36,891 nt of DNA from Marinibacterium sp039179965. Its GTDB lineage: Bacteria; Pseudomonadota; Alphaproteobacteria; Rhodobacterales; Rhodobacteraceae. The notes under the pieces are model-generated. The model was not told where the DNA came from, did no database searches, and saw only the letters and a list, made by a program, of their open reading frames with translations. How positions within the stretch are numbered: position 1 is the stretch's first letter; each line of letters begins with the position of its first letter. The stretch lies in the NCBI GenBank assembly GCA_039179965.1, contig JBCDEC010000008.1, positions 1 to 36,891 on the forward strand. The letters are read 5' to 3'. Made by a program: the position numbers and the translations under genes. Of this stretch, positions 7,542 through 15,340 are shown one piece after another.

Positions 7542-8318
7542 ATGCCCGACCCGGGCTCGCCGTTTACCGTATCCATTGCTCAGACGTCAGAGGATCTCGC
7601 TGCGGCACAGGCGTTGCGCTATGCTGTTTTCGTGCGCGAACTGGGCGGCGGCGGTGCGCTTGTCGATCATGATCAAGGTCTGGAACGCGACGCCTTTGAT
7701 CCGTTCTTTGACCATCTGATCCTGCGCGACAACCGCACGGGAGAGGTGGTCGGGGTCTACCGGTTGTTGCGCGATGATCAGGCGCGCACCGCCGGTCAGT
7801 TCTATTCCGAAGACGAGTACGATCTTACCGCGCTGCGGCGCACGGGGCGCCGCCTTCTGGAACTGGGGCGGTCTTGCCTGCACCGCGACTATCGCGGCGG
7901 TCCGGCGATGTATCATCTCTGGACCGGGCTTGCGGCCTATGTCGCTGAACACCAAATCGATATTCTGTTCGGTGTGGCCAGCTTTCACGGCACCGATCCG
8001 CATGCGCTCGCCGCCCCTCTGTCGCTGCTCCATCACAATCATCTGGCGCCGCCAGAGCTGAGGGTCCGGGCACTGCCACAGCATTTCCACGCCATGGATC
8101 TGATCGCCAAGCAGGATCTGGACCGCAAGGCGGCGATGGTGGCGATGCCTTCGCTGATCAAGGCGTATCTGAGGCTCGGCGGCATGGTGGGCGAGGGCGC
8201 CTTTGTCGATCATGCGTTCAACACGATAGATGTCTGTCTGGTGATGGACACCGCCCGCCTGAATGACCGGCATCGCCGGATCTACACAGGTGCTTCGGCC
8301 GCTGCCGCGCCAACGTGA
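7542..8318 (+). CDS. olsB: L-ornithine N-alpha-acyltransferase
   Basis: OlsB transfers a 3-hydroxyacyl chain from acyl-ACP to ornithine, giving lyso-ornithine lipid. This membrane lipid replaces phospholipids under phosphate limitation. The 258-residue protein belongs to the GNAT-like hemolysin/OlsB family: LRYAVFVRELGG near residue 27, FDHLILRD, GEVVGVYRLLR, FYSEDEYDL, LELGRSCLHRDYRGGPAMYHLW, and GVASFHGTDP. AAAGGA lies 14 bases before the ATG. The olsA start follows its stop by one base, the usual olsBA order. No PHO box was recognised in the 125-base upstream gap. Confidence 0.93.
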   Translation: MPDPGSPFTVSIAQTSEDLAAAQALRYAVFVRELGGGGALVDHDQGLERDAFDPFFDHLILRDNRTGEVVGVYRLLRDDQARTAGQFYSEDEYDLTALRRTGRRLLELGRSCLHRDYRGGPAMYHLWTGLAAYVAEHQIDILFGVASFHGTDPHALAAPLSLLHHNHLAPPELRVRALPQHFHAMDLIAKQDLDRKAAMVAMPSLIKAYLRLGGMVGEGAFVDHAFNTIDVCLVMDTARLNDRHRRIYTGASAAAAPT

Positions 8319-8319
8319 C

Positions 8320-9156
8320 ATGAGCCAGACCTGGTATGCCGAAACCCCGCCCGATCCGGTGCGTATCACCGCTGCGGGTGTTTTGCGGATCGTGCTGCGC
8401 GGCTGTCCGGTCGTTCTGGTGATCTTCGGAGGGCTGGCCGTTCATCTGACGGTTCGCCTGCTCGAACGCCCGCTATGCGGCGCGCACCGGCCCTGGACGC
8501 CCTGGATCACGCAAGCCGTCTGCCGAACCACGCTGTGGCTCTTTGGCCTGCGCTTTCGCGTCTGCGGTTCGATCATGACCCATCCTGGCGCGTTGGTTGC
8601 AAATCACACAAGCTGGCTTGATATCTTCACGCTGAACGCCGCGAAGCGGATCTACTTCGTGTCCAAGTCCGAGGTTGCCCAGTGGCCGGTCATTGGCTGG
8701 CTTGCCCGCGCCACCGGCACGGTTTTTATCGACCGCGACCGCCGTCTGGCCAAAGCTCACAACCGGATCTTCGAGGCGCGCCTGACCGATGGCCACAAGC
8801 TCCTGTTCTTTCCGGAAGGCACCTCAACGGACGGGCTGCGTGTCTTGCCCTTCCGCACCACGCTCTTCGCGGCGTTCTTTGCCCCTGACCTGCGCGAGCG
8901 GGCGTGGATTCAGCCGGTTTCGGCACGATACCAAGCGCCACGGGGCGCGCCGGCGCGGTTTTACGGGTGGTGGGGTGACATGGACTTTGCCTCTGACCTG
9001 CTGAAGATCCTCGCGCAGTCCCCGCAAGGCGGCGTCGTTCTGACCTATCATCCGCCGCTGCGGGTTGGTGACTTTGCCGACCGCAAAGCCCTGGCCCGCG
9101 CCGCCGAAGCAGCGGTGCGCGCGGGCGTTGAGGATGCGCCCCGCACAGACGATTAG
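8320..9156 (+). CDS. olsA: Lyso-ornithine lipid O-acyltransferase
   Basis: OlsA is a PlsC-type acyltransferase that adds the second fatty acyl chain to lyso-ornithine lipid at the inner membrane. The 278-residue protein has a hydrophobic N-terminal segment (VVLVIFGGLAVHLTV, about residues 28-42). The catalytic NHTSWLD (His96, Asp101) and substrate-binding FFPEGTS (163-169) follow in the standard order. The frame extends upstream inside olsB, but the ATG at 8320, one base after the olsB stop, gives the family N-terminus and coupling. Confidence 0.93.
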   Translation: MSQTWYAETPPDPVRITAAGVLRIVLRGCPVVLVIFGGLAVHLTVRLLERPLCGAHRPWTPWITQAVCRTTLWLFGLRFRVCGSIMTHPGALVANHTSWLDIFTLNAAKRIYFVSKSEVAQWPVIGWLARATGTVFIDRDRRLAKAHNRIFEARLTDGHKLLFFPEGTSTDGLRVLPFRTTLFAAFFAPDLRERAWIQPVSARYQAPRGAPARFYGWWGDMDFASDLLKILAQSPQGGVVLTYHPPLRVGDFADRKALARAAEAAVRAGVEDAPRTDD

Positions 9157-9159
9157 GCC

Positions 9160-9188
9160 TTGCACCCGGCAGAACCTTGCGGTATTGC
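9160..9188 (+). promoter_or_regulatory. Putative rpsB promoter
   Basis: TTGCAC at 9160-9165, a 17-base spacer and TATTGC at 9183-9188. Both boxes are partial matches, but the placement just before the hairpin leader of rpsB is right. Confidence 0.4.
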
Positions 9189-9197
9189 GCGCGCCAT

Positions 9198-9244
9198 CAA
9201 TCCCGCTGGCGGGGATTGGGCCGGCCTGGGGGAGACATCCCCAG
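9198..9244 (+). promoter_or_regulatory. rpsB leader with two hairpins
   Basis: CAATCCC (9198-9204) pairs with GGGATTG (9212-9218), and CTGGGG (9226-9231) pairs with CCCCAG (9239-9244). They form two adjacent stem-loops in the roughly 115-base leader of rpsB. S2 autoregulates its mRNA in some bacteria; whether this leader does so is inference. Confidence 0.45.
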
Positions 9245-9309
9245 CGGTCCCCCGGTTGGAGCATCCGCTCTGAACCCCCGTCGAGGCATAAAACCGGAAA
9301 GGATGAGCC

Positions 9310-10146
9310 ATGGCTCTTACTGACTTCACTCTGCGTCAGCTTTTGGAAGCTGGCGTGCACTTCGGCCACCAGACGCAGCGCTGGAACCCGCGTATGGGTC
9401 CCTACATCTATGGCGCGCGCAACGGTATCCACATTCTCGACCTGACGCAGACCGTTCCCATGCTGGACCAGGCCCTGCAGGTGATCCGCGAGACGGTGTC
9501 CAAGGGTGGACGCGTTCTGTTCGTCGGCACGAAGCGGCAAGCCGCTTCTGCGATAGCCGATGCGGCAGAGAAATCCGCGCAATACTACATGAACCACCGC
9601 TGGCTCGGCGGCACGCTGACCAACTGGAAAACCGTGTCACAGTCCATTTCGCGCCTCAAGTCGATCGACGAAGCGATGGAGACCGGCGCCGACGGTCTGA
9701 CCAAGAAAGAACGTCTTGGCATGGAGCGTGACCAGGAGAAGCTGCAAGCATCCCTGGGTGGCATCCGCGAAATGGGCGGTGTGCCTGACCTGCTGTTTGT
9801 GATCGACGTCAAAAAGGAAGCTTTGGCCATCGCCGAGGCCAACAAGCTGGGTATTCCGGTTGTGGCCGTGGTTGACACCAATTGTAATCCTGAAGGCGTT
9901 GACTATGTGATCCCGGGCAACGACGACGCGGCCCGCGCCATCACGCTTTACTGCGAACTGGCAGCCAATGCGGCTCTGGAAGGCATGTCCGATCAGCTTG
10001 GCGCCGCCGGCGTCGATCTGGGCGAACTGGAAGAGGGTATGGAAGAAACCCTGGCCCCTGAAACAGCCGAAGTCACCGAAGCCGCGCCTGAAGCCGCAGC
10101 CGAAGAGACGACGCAAGAGGCTCCTACGGCACCCGCAGAAGCCTGA
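9310..10146 (+). CDS. rpsB: 30S ribosomal protein S2
   Basis: S2 is a late-assembling protein of the small subunit. The 278-residue product begins MALTDFTLRQLLEAGVHFGHQTQRWNP, and contains LFVGTKRQA, YMNHRWLGGTLTNWKT, PDLLFVIDVKKEALAIAEANKLGIPVVAVVDTNCNPEGVDYVIPGNDDA, all in family order. The last 40 or so residues form an Ala/Glu/Pro/Thr-rich acidic tail beyond the conserved fold. GAAAGGATGA precedes the ATG. tsf follows after 205 bases. Confidence 0.98.
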   Translation: MALTDFTLRQLLEAGVHFGHQTQRWNPRMGPYIYGARNGIHILDLTQTVPMLDQALQVIRETVSKGGRVLFVGTKRQAASAIADAAEKSAQYYMNHRWLGGTLTNWKTVSQSISRLKSIDEAMETGADGLTKKERLGMERDQEKLQASLGGIREMGGVPDLLFVIDVKKEALAIAEANKLGIPVVAVVDTNCNPEGVDYVIPGNDDAARAITLYCELAANAALEGMSDQLGAAGVDLGELEEGMEETLAPETAEVTEAAPEAAAEETTQEAPTAPAEA

Positions 10147-10229
10147 TCCCGCTATTGGCCGGGGCTCGGCGCAAAACCCGGGCCCGGGCCATTGGCAGGG
10201 ACGTTCAAAGACCTGTCGGGCCCAAGAGC

Positions 10230-10266
10230 GCGGTCCGACTGAAAGACCGGACCGGGTCCGGTCCGC
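10230..10266 (+). promoter_or_regulatory. Compound hairpin in the rpsB-tsf spacer
   Basis: ACCGGACC (10246-10253) and GGTCCGGT (10255-10262) form an 8-bp perfect inverted repeat, enclosed by GCGG (10230-10233) and CCGC (10263-10266). An alternative stem, CGGTC/GACCG at 10231-10249, excludes part of it. It has no T tract, so it is more likely an attenuator or processing site than a terminator. Confidence 0.45.
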
Positions 10267-10351
10267 ACAAAGCAGATCTTGTCATCGAAATGACATGTGG
10301 GTTGGGGTAGGACCCGGCTCAAACCCAAACTGAACTTGAGGAGAGCGCCAG

Positions 10352-11227
10352 ATGGCAATCACCGCAGCAATGGTCAAGGAACTGCGCGACAGCACGGGCG
10401 CAGGCATGATGGACGCCAAGAAGGCGCTGACGGAAACCGACGGCGATATGGAAGCCGCCGTCGACTGGCTGCGCACCAAGGGATTGGCCAAGGCGGCCAA
10501 GAAATCCGGCCGCACGGCCGCCGAAGGCCTGGTGGCTGTCGCCATCGACGGGTCCAAAGGCGTCGCGGTCGAAGTGAACTCGGAAACCGACTTTGTCGCC
10601 AAGAACGCCGACTTCCAGTCGATGGTCAAAGGCATTGCCGATACGGCCCTGACCGTGTCGGACGTCGAGGCGCTGACCGCCGCTGATATGGGCGGCAAAC
10701 CCGTCTCCGCAGTGATCACCGATGCCATCGCCACCATCGGCGAGAACATGTCGGTGCGCCGCATGGCGTCGATCGATGGGGAGACTGTTGTCTCCTACGT
10801 CCACAACGCGGCTGCGCCCGGCATGGGCAAGATCGGCGGACTGGTCGCGTTGTCGGGTGGAGATGAAGCGCTCGGCACACAGATCGCGATGCATATCGCG
10901 GCGGTCAACCCGGCGGCCCTGAACGAGGACGAGCTTGACGCAGAGGTCGTCGAAAAGGAAAAGCAGGTCCAGATGGACATTGCCCGCGAAAGCGGCAAGC
11001 CCGAGCAGGTGATCGAGAAGATGATCATTGGCCGGATGAAAAAGTTCATGGCCGAAGTGACACTGGTCAACCAGCAATTCGTTGTGAACCCGGATCTGAC
11101 CGTCGGCGCAGCCGCGAAGGAAGCGGGCGCCGAAATCACCGGATTTGTCCGTCTTGAGGTCGGCGAAGGCATCGAGAAGAAGGAAGAGGACTTCGCCGCA
11201 GAGGTGGCCAAAGCCGCACAAGGCTGA
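10352..11227 (+). CDS. tsf: Translation elongation factor Ts
   Basis: EF-Ts is the nucleotide exchange factor of EF-Tu. The 291-residue protein has the N-terminal UBA-like helix set (MAITAAMVKELRDSTGAGMMDAKKAL), the conserved EVNSETDFVAKN loop that contacts EF-Tu near residue 75, then VSYVHNAAAPGMGKIGGLVAL and the C-terminal module. Length is normal for proteobacteria. GAGGAGAG precedes the ATG. A canonical terminator follows; pyrH and frr do not follow. Confidence 0.98.
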   Translation: MAITAAMVKELRDSTGAGMMDAKKALTETDGDMEAAVDWLRTKGLAKAAKKSGRTAAEGLVAVAIDGSKGVAVEVNSETDFVAKNADFQSMVKGIADTALTVSDVEALTAADMGGKPVSAVITDAIATIGENMSVRRMASIDGETVVSYVHNAAAPGMGKIGGLVALSGGDEALGTQIAMHIAAVNPAALNEDELDAEVVEKEKQVQMDIARESGKPEQVIEKMIIGRMKKFMAEVTLVNQQFVVNPDLTVGAAAKEAGAEITGFVRLEVGEGIEKKEEDFAAEVAKAAQG

Positions 11228-11254
11228 ACGCACCTTGGCAGAAGTCAGAGATTG

Positions 11255-11286
11255 GGTCCGGAGGCATATGTCTCCGGGCCTTTTTT
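11255..11286 (+). terminator. Intrinsic terminator of tsf
   Basis: A 9-bp stem (GGTCCGGAG 11255-11263 with CTCCGGGCC 11272-11280, one wobble) is followed by six T residues (11281-11286), 28 bases after tsf. Confidence 0.9.
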
Positions 11287-11399
11287 GTTTGCGGGCGCAG
11301 CTGTGAAACAGTCGACCGTTCACGAACGCAGCCACAAGACACTGCAGACATCACAACGACAGGAGTAACCGGGCGGTGCGCTCTCCACCGCCCGGTTTT
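11287..11399 (+). ncRNA. Candidate small RNA after tsf
   Basis: Between the tsf terminator and a second, very strong terminator at 11367-11399 there are about 80 bases with no start codon, ribosome-binding-site and frame combination that looks like a gene. A terminator with nothing to terminate suggests a short transcript. The stretch before its terminal hairpin includes ACAGGAG, which would be exposed and resembles an anti-anti-Shine-Dalgarno tract. No clear promoter was found; it could instead be a backup terminator of tsf. Confidence 0.3.
11367..11399 (+). terminator. Strong second terminator downstream of tsf
   Basis: A perfect 12-bp stem (AACCGGGCGGTG 11367-11378 with CACCGCCCGGTT 11386-11397) and a 7-base loop, ending in TTTT (11396-11399). 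Confidence 0.75.
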
Positions 11400-11692
11400 C
11401 CGCGGACCAATGCGGACACTCGTAGGACGTCCTGGAGCCGCGTCGCAGACGCGACCCCAGGTGTTCGAACGGCCCCGTGTGACAATGGGGATGGGGCGAG
11501 ACCGAACGAGTCCAGCTGGGGACGCGGAAATGAACGTCCAAGCTGGCCCGGCAGAGCCGGAAGGATCAAATTGCCTCACAATCATGAGGGTCTGACCCTG
11601 GGTTCCATGGCTAAAGCCACCACTCACGGAACATCCCTAACGTGCTGGTTTGCTCCCAAGATCGGAAGTCCGGGATTCCTTACCACACGTTA
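11399..11692. other. Inverted-repeat-rich intergenic segment
   Basis: About 290 bases between tsf and the luxR-type gene that lack a credible gene but carry many stems. These are CGCGTC/GACGCG (11439-11453) inside CCTGG/CCAGG (11431-11461); GTTCG/CGAAC (11463-11507) around GCCCC/GGGGC; CCAGCT/AGCTGG (11512-11546) around GGACG/CGTCC; CCGGC/GCCGG (11548-11560); CCTCA/TGAGG (11574-11589); GTTCC/GGAAC (11602-11632); TAACGTG/CACGTTA (11638-11692). Short frames on both strands exist but have odd composition and no ribosome-binding sites. A structured RNA is one reading; strand and ends are unknown. From 11693 to 11802 there are only a TGACGG/CCGTCA stem and AT-rich sequence. Confidence 0.4.
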
Positions 11693-11802
11693 ACCTGACG
11701 GATTCTTTACAAAACCGTCACAAAAACGCTCATGTTTTCAGCAATTTGCATGGCGATGTGCCTGCATCAGAGCAACTCCGGACCGGAATCGCCTTATGCG
11801 TG

Positions 11803-12558
11803 TTATGCCTCGAGCACAAACATCTGATTGTGGAGTGCCGCTTTGAGGACCGCCTGCGCCGTGGTTTCCACTGACAGAGCTTCACGCGCAAGCCGCAGGT
11901 GTTTTTCGACGGTGGCTGAGGTCAACCCCATCAAAAGGGCGATGTCCTGCGTGGTTTTCCCATCGCCCACCCACTCCAGCGCCTCGCGCTGCCGCTTGGT
12001 CAGCGACCGGGTTGGCGTGGAATAGGGCAGCGTCAGGATCTTGAGATGGGCAATCGAGTTGATCAGGGTGATGTCTTCGCCGTGCTCGGCCCAGATTTCA
12101 TCCACCTCGTCCTGGGTCAGACCCTGGCGGGCCGCCAGTGAGATCGCACCCTTGGAGCGCACAGAGACCGATTTGAAGCTGATCGTATAGCCTGCTGTCA
12201 CACCAAATCTCGTATTGAAATCATGGACTTTCATCTCTGCCTTCGACATGGCGTGCGCACTGACCATGTTCTGAATGACGCGCCAGCTGCAGGCGCCTTC
12301 ATTGCTGAGCGCCCACCGGGTCATCGGGGCATGGAAGTACCGCCCCTCATCCATGAAGCCCCGCACATAATCAGGAGAATGATTGGTCAGGATGATGAAA
12401 TCCTCGGGATCTCCCAGCGACGTCTCTGTCCGGTAGCGGGTGAAGCCGTAGATCAACCGGTCAAACCCATAGTCTTCCATCTTTTGCGTATGCGCTGACC
12501 ACAACTCTTCAAGACTGCGGGCATTGGTGAGGGAAATGAGATAATCCTTTGTGTTCAT
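11803..12558 (-). CDS. LuxR-family transcriptional regulator, autoinducer-binding type
   Basis: A 251-residue regulator with an N-terminal autoinducer-binding domain (about 15-165) and a C-terminal LuxR helix-turn-helix (about 186-245: SLTKRQREALEWVGDGKTTQDIALLMGLTSATVEKHL). In the ligand domain Tyr74, Trp82 and the following CSW are present, but the usual Asp-Pro that contacts the acyl-homoserine-lactone amide reads Ala77-Pro78. It may therefore bind another ligand or none. There is no luxI-type synthase in the window, so it is an orphan. The start codon lies two bases after the aroQ stop, and its ribosome-binding site GGAGAGGAA is inside the end of aroQ, giving tight coupling. Confidence 0.88.
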   Translation of the reverse strand: MNTKDYLISLTNARSLEELWSAHTQKMEDYGFDRLIYGFTRYRTETSLGDPEDFIILTNHSPDYVRGFMDEGRYFHAPMTRWALSNEGACSWRVIQNMVSAHAMSKAEMKVHDFNTRFGVTAGYTISFKSVSVRSKGAISLAARQGLTQDEVDEIWAEHGEDITLINSIAHLKILTLPYSTPTRSLTKRQREALEWVGDGKTTQDIALLMGLTSATVEKHLRLAREALSVETTAQAVLKAALHNQMFVLEA

Positions 12559-12560
12559 TA

Positions 12561-13004
12561 TTATTTTTCCTCTCCAAGATGGCTGTGCAGAGCGTCGATG
12601 GCCAGCAGATAGCCGCGGCTGCCAAACCCGATCACCTGTCCCATCACCACCGGTGCGATGCAGGAATGATGGCGAAAGGGTTCGCGTGCGTGGACATTGG
12701 ACAGATGGACTTCGATCACCGGCACGGGCACCGATGCAATCGCGTCATGCAGGGCAATCGACGTGTGCGTGTATGCGCCGGCATTCAGAACAATTCCGGC
12801 ATGGTCACCGGCTGACGCGTGAATGGCGTCAATCAATGCACCTTCATGGTTGGATTGCAGGCAGGCAACGTCCATCCCAAGCGCGCTACCCCGGGCCCGG
12901 CAGGCGTCTTCGATCATGGCCAGAGTCGTCCGCCCATAGACCTCGGGCTCTCGGGTGCCGAGCATATTGAGGTTTGGCCCGTTCAGTACAAGGACCGATG
13001 TCAT
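12561..13004 (-). CDS. aroQ: Type II 3-dehydroquinate dehydratase
   Basis: AroQ removes water from 3-dehydroquinate in the shikimate pathway. The 147-residue protein has the type II signature NGPNLNMLGTREPEVYG with catalytic Tyr23 and Arg18, SNHEGALIDAIH, LNAGAYTHTSIALHDAI, and IEVHLSNVHAREPFRHHS with the catalytic His. Length is normal for this class. It is upstream of and translationally coupled to the LuxR-type regulator, an unusual partner. GAAGGAG lies about a dozen bases before the ATG. A CGGGCA/TGCCCG hairpin (13058-13074) separates it from the MaoC-type gene. Confidence 0.95.
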   Translation of the reverse strand: MTSVLVLNGPNLNMLGTREPEVYGRTTLAMIEDACRARGSALGMDVACLQSNHEGALIDAIHASAGDHAGIVLNAGAYTHTSIALHDAIASVPVPVIEVHLSNVHAREPFRHHSCIAPVVMGQVIGFGSRGYLLAIDALHSHLGEEK

Positions 13005-13123
13005 CCCGCCGCACTCCTTCGGCTTGCCCCAAACAAGACCGCCACAAGGCTACGGCGCGGGCAAAAAATGCCCGTTACACCCATTGCCCGGCAACTGCCC
13101 AGCTCTCCCCACCTTACGTGGTG

Positions 13124-13600
13124 TCATGTTAACGTTGGAAAGACAACCATTCCGAGCCAGTCAGCGACCAAAGCGGGGGTCTGATGCCCCTCAATTTCCA
13201 CCGAAAGAGTGTTTTCGCGCAACAGTTCGCCGGGCCCGCGTTTTGCTACGGACTTCGAAACGAAGCGTCCGCGCAACCGGCTTCCGGCGGTCACCGGTGA
13301 GAGAAAGCGCAGCCGGTTGAAGCCGTAGTTGATGCTCATCACCTGTCCGGGCAGGGGGGGAAAGCAATCGTAGGCAAACCGGCTGCCCAGCGACAGGGTC
13401 AGGAACCCATGGGCGATGGCCCCGCCAAAGGGCGTCTCAGCCGCCGCGCGCTCTGGGTCGACATGGATCCATTGCTCGTCAAACGTCAGCGCGGCGAATT
13501 GGTCGATCATGGGTTGATCGACGGTGATCCAGTTGGAGACTCCAATCTCCTGTCCGACCTTCTGCTCCAGCGCGGACAGGGCGTCCTCAAGGGCGCTCAT
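13124..13600 (-). CDS. MaoC/NodN-like hydratase
   Basis: A 158-residue hot-dog-fold protein of the MaoC dehydratase group, close to NodN. It has the hydratase-2-like catalytic segment TFDEQWIHVDPERAAAETPFGGAIAHGF, where Asp41 and His46 occupy the positions used for water addition to enoyl-CoA, and C-terminal VSPVTAG-type sequence (FLSPVTAGSRLRGRF). It probably hydrates an enoyl-CoA or a related thioester; the substrate is not visible. It lies 10 bases after the MDR oxidoreductase gene on the same strand, so the two are probably one transcript. Confidence 0.85.
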   Translation of the reverse strand: MSALEDALSALEQKVGQEIGVSNWITVDQPMIDQFAALTFDEQWIHVDPERAAAETPFGGAIAHGFLTLSLGSRFAYDCFPPLPGQVMSINYGFNRLRFLSPVTAGSRLRGRFVSKSVAKRGPGELLRENTLSVEIEGHQTPALVADWLGMVVFPTLT

Positions 13601-13610
13601 CGCTGGCGCC

Positions 13611-14609
13611 TCATGACGGATCCGGTGCGACGCGCACCATGCGCTTGCCGGTGTTGTCGCCGGCCAGAAGGCCGATCAGGGCATGCGGCGCGTTTTCCAG
13701 CCCGTCCACGATGTCTTCGGTGACCGTAACCTGACCGGAGGCCACCCAGTGTTGCAGCGCGCGCACCGCCTTGGCATCGTCGCGGGCGTGATCGAGAACG
13801 ATAAAGCCTTCCATCCGCAGCCGTTTCATCACGACAAGACCGGGCAGGTTGCGCGGACCCTGTGGCGTGCCGCTGTCATATTGGCTTATGGCTCCGCAGC
13901 AGACGACCCGGCCGTGGGTGTTCATGTGAAACAGGGCTGCCTCCAACACCGCGCCGCCTACGTTGTCAAAGTAGATATCCACGCCATCAGGGCAGGCCTG
14001 CGCCAAACGCTTGCCAAGCTCGGGCTCGCGATAGTCAAGGCAGGCGTCAAATCCGAGGTGATCCACGACCCATGCACATTTCGTCGGGCCTCCCGCGATG
14101 CCCACGATCCGGCAGCCAAGCGCCTTGGCGATCTGGCCCACGAACCCTCCGACAGACCCCGCGGCGGCGGAGACAAGCACGGTCTCGCCCGCCATCGGAC
14201 GCCCGATTCCGACCAGACCGTGATAGGCCGTCTTGCCGGCAATCCCGTAGACCGACAGCAGATGGCTGAGCGGTGCAACGGGGGGCATCTTTTGCACGCG
14301 ATTTGCGGGGCGGACCACCTCTTCCGCCCAGACCGCTTCGGAGGCCACGACATCACCCGGTGACAGGCGCGGCGAACGGCTCTCGACAACCTCACAAATC
14401 GCATAGGTCGGCATGACATCGCCCGCATTGACCGCGTCGCGGTAGCTTGGACCGGCCATCCAGGCCCGATTGGCCGCATCGATGGACATCAGCACCACCT
14501 TCAGGCGCACATCGCCATCGCCCATTTCGGGTGCGGCGACCTCTTCGAGGCGGAAGTGTTCCGGCGTCAGCGCCGCTTTTGGCAGTTCCGCCACAATGAT
14601 CTGTTTCAT
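13611..14609 (-). CDS. NADP-dependent MDR oxidoreductase (CurA/leukotriene B4 12-hydroxydehydrogenase type)
   Basis: A 332-residue zinc-free medium-chain reductase. Family marks are DVRLKVVLMSIDAANRAWM near residue 34, VLVSAAAGSVGGFVGQIAKALGCRIVGIAGG (nucleotide-binding AxxGxxG, about 146-176), DGVDIYFDNVGGAVLEAAL, GRVVCCGAISQY, and RRMEGFIVLD-like text near 265. Relatives reduce the double bond of alpha,beta-unsaturated ketones or CoA derivatives. It leads the two-gene unit with the MaoC-type hydratase and is transcribed away from the histidine phosphatase 71 bases away. Confidence 0.87.
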   Translation of the reverse strand: MKQIIVAELPKAALTPEHFRLEEVAAPEMGDGDVRLKVVLMSIDAANRAWMAGPSYRDAVNAGDVMPTYAICEVVESRSPRLSPGDVVASEAVWAEEVVRPANRVQKMPPVAPLSHLLSVYGIAGKTAYHGLVGIGRPMAGETVLVSAAAGSVGGFVGQIAKALGCRIVGIAGGPTKCAWVVDHLGFDACLDYREPELGKRLAQACPDGVDIYFDNVGGAVLEAALFHMNTHGRVVCCGAISQYDSGTPQGPRNLPGLVVMKRLRMEGFIVLDHARDDAKAVRALQHWVASGQVTVTEDIVDGLENAPHALIGLLAGDNTGKRMVRVAPDPS

Positions 14610-14680
14610 GACGCGCGTCCTTTCTGGTTTGTGTCAGAGGCTCCGGGTAAGTTCGGGCCACGAGTCAAAGGAGCATCCCC

Positions 14681-15334
14681 GTGGCCAAGACCTATCCGCA
14701 AAAGAAGTTCCAGCCGCCCTCGGGCCATTGCGATATTCTGTTGATCCGTCACGGGGCCTCGGAACCGGCTGTCGAAGGCCAGTCCTTTGCGATGAAGGAC
14801 GGGCAGGGGGATCCAGCACTCGCGCCCGATGGCGAAGCCCAGGCCGAGGCGGTGGCGCGGCGCCTGAGGGACGAACCGATTGAGGCCATCTATGTCACGA
14901 CCCTGCGGCGCACACATCAGACGGCCGCACCGCTGGCCGCCGCGCTGGCGATGACGCCAAGGGTCGAGCCGCGCCTTCGCGAAATCCATCTTGGCGCGTG
15001 GGACGGCGGGCATTATCGGGCGATGGCCCACGCTGGGCATCCGCTCTACCGTCAGGCTATGGAGACCGGCGAGTGGGGCCATATCCCGGGTGCCGAGACC
15101 ACCGGAGCGCTGCGGGCCCGGGTGGAAGCCGGGCTTGTGGACATCGCGGCGCGACATCCCGATCAGATGGTGGCGGTCTTTGCGCATGGCGGCTCCATCG
15201 GTGCGGCGCTCGAGATCATCACCCAGGCCCGACCCTTTTCGATGATCGGTTCGGCCAATGGCGCAATCTCGCGCGTGGTGATGCAAGGCGACCACCGGAT
15301 CTTTCGCGGCTTTAACGACTGCGCGCATCTCTAG
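14681..15334 (+). CDS. Histidine phosphatase family protein
   Basis: A 217-residue phosphoglycerate-mutase-like phosphatase starting at GTG with AAAGGAG upstream. The phospho-accepting His24 is in LLIRHGASEP, the second catalytic His169 is in VFAHGGSIG, and YVTTLRRTHQTAAPLA supplies the usual Arg. All key residues are present, so it is probably active; the substrate is unknown. It converges with the quinone oxidoreductase gene with a gap of six bases. Confidence 0.88.
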   Translation: MAKTYPQKKFQPPSGHCDILLIRHGASEPAVEGQSFAMKDGQGDPALAPDGEAQAEAVARRLRDEPIEAIYVTTLRRTHQTAAPLAAALAMTPRVEPRLREIHLGAWDGGHYRAMAHAGHPLYRQAMETGEWGHIPGAETTGALRARVEAGLVDIAARHPDQMVAVFAHGGSIGAALEIITQARPFSMIGSANGAISRVVMQGDHRIFRGFNDCAHL

Positions 15335-15340
15335 GCGTGA

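Noticed and set aside
11461..11510. A GTTCGAAC sequence suggesting the T-loop of a tRNA
   Set aside because: There is no acceptor stem, anticodon arm or D arm around it on either strand, so it is not a tRNA gene.
11136..11693. Reading frames on both strands across the tsf downstream region (up to 163 residues)
   Set aside because: They overlap one another, include parts of strong terminator stems, lack ribosome-binding sites and show Ser/Arg/Pro-rich compositions typical of antisense frames in GC-rich DNA. I treat the region as non-coding.
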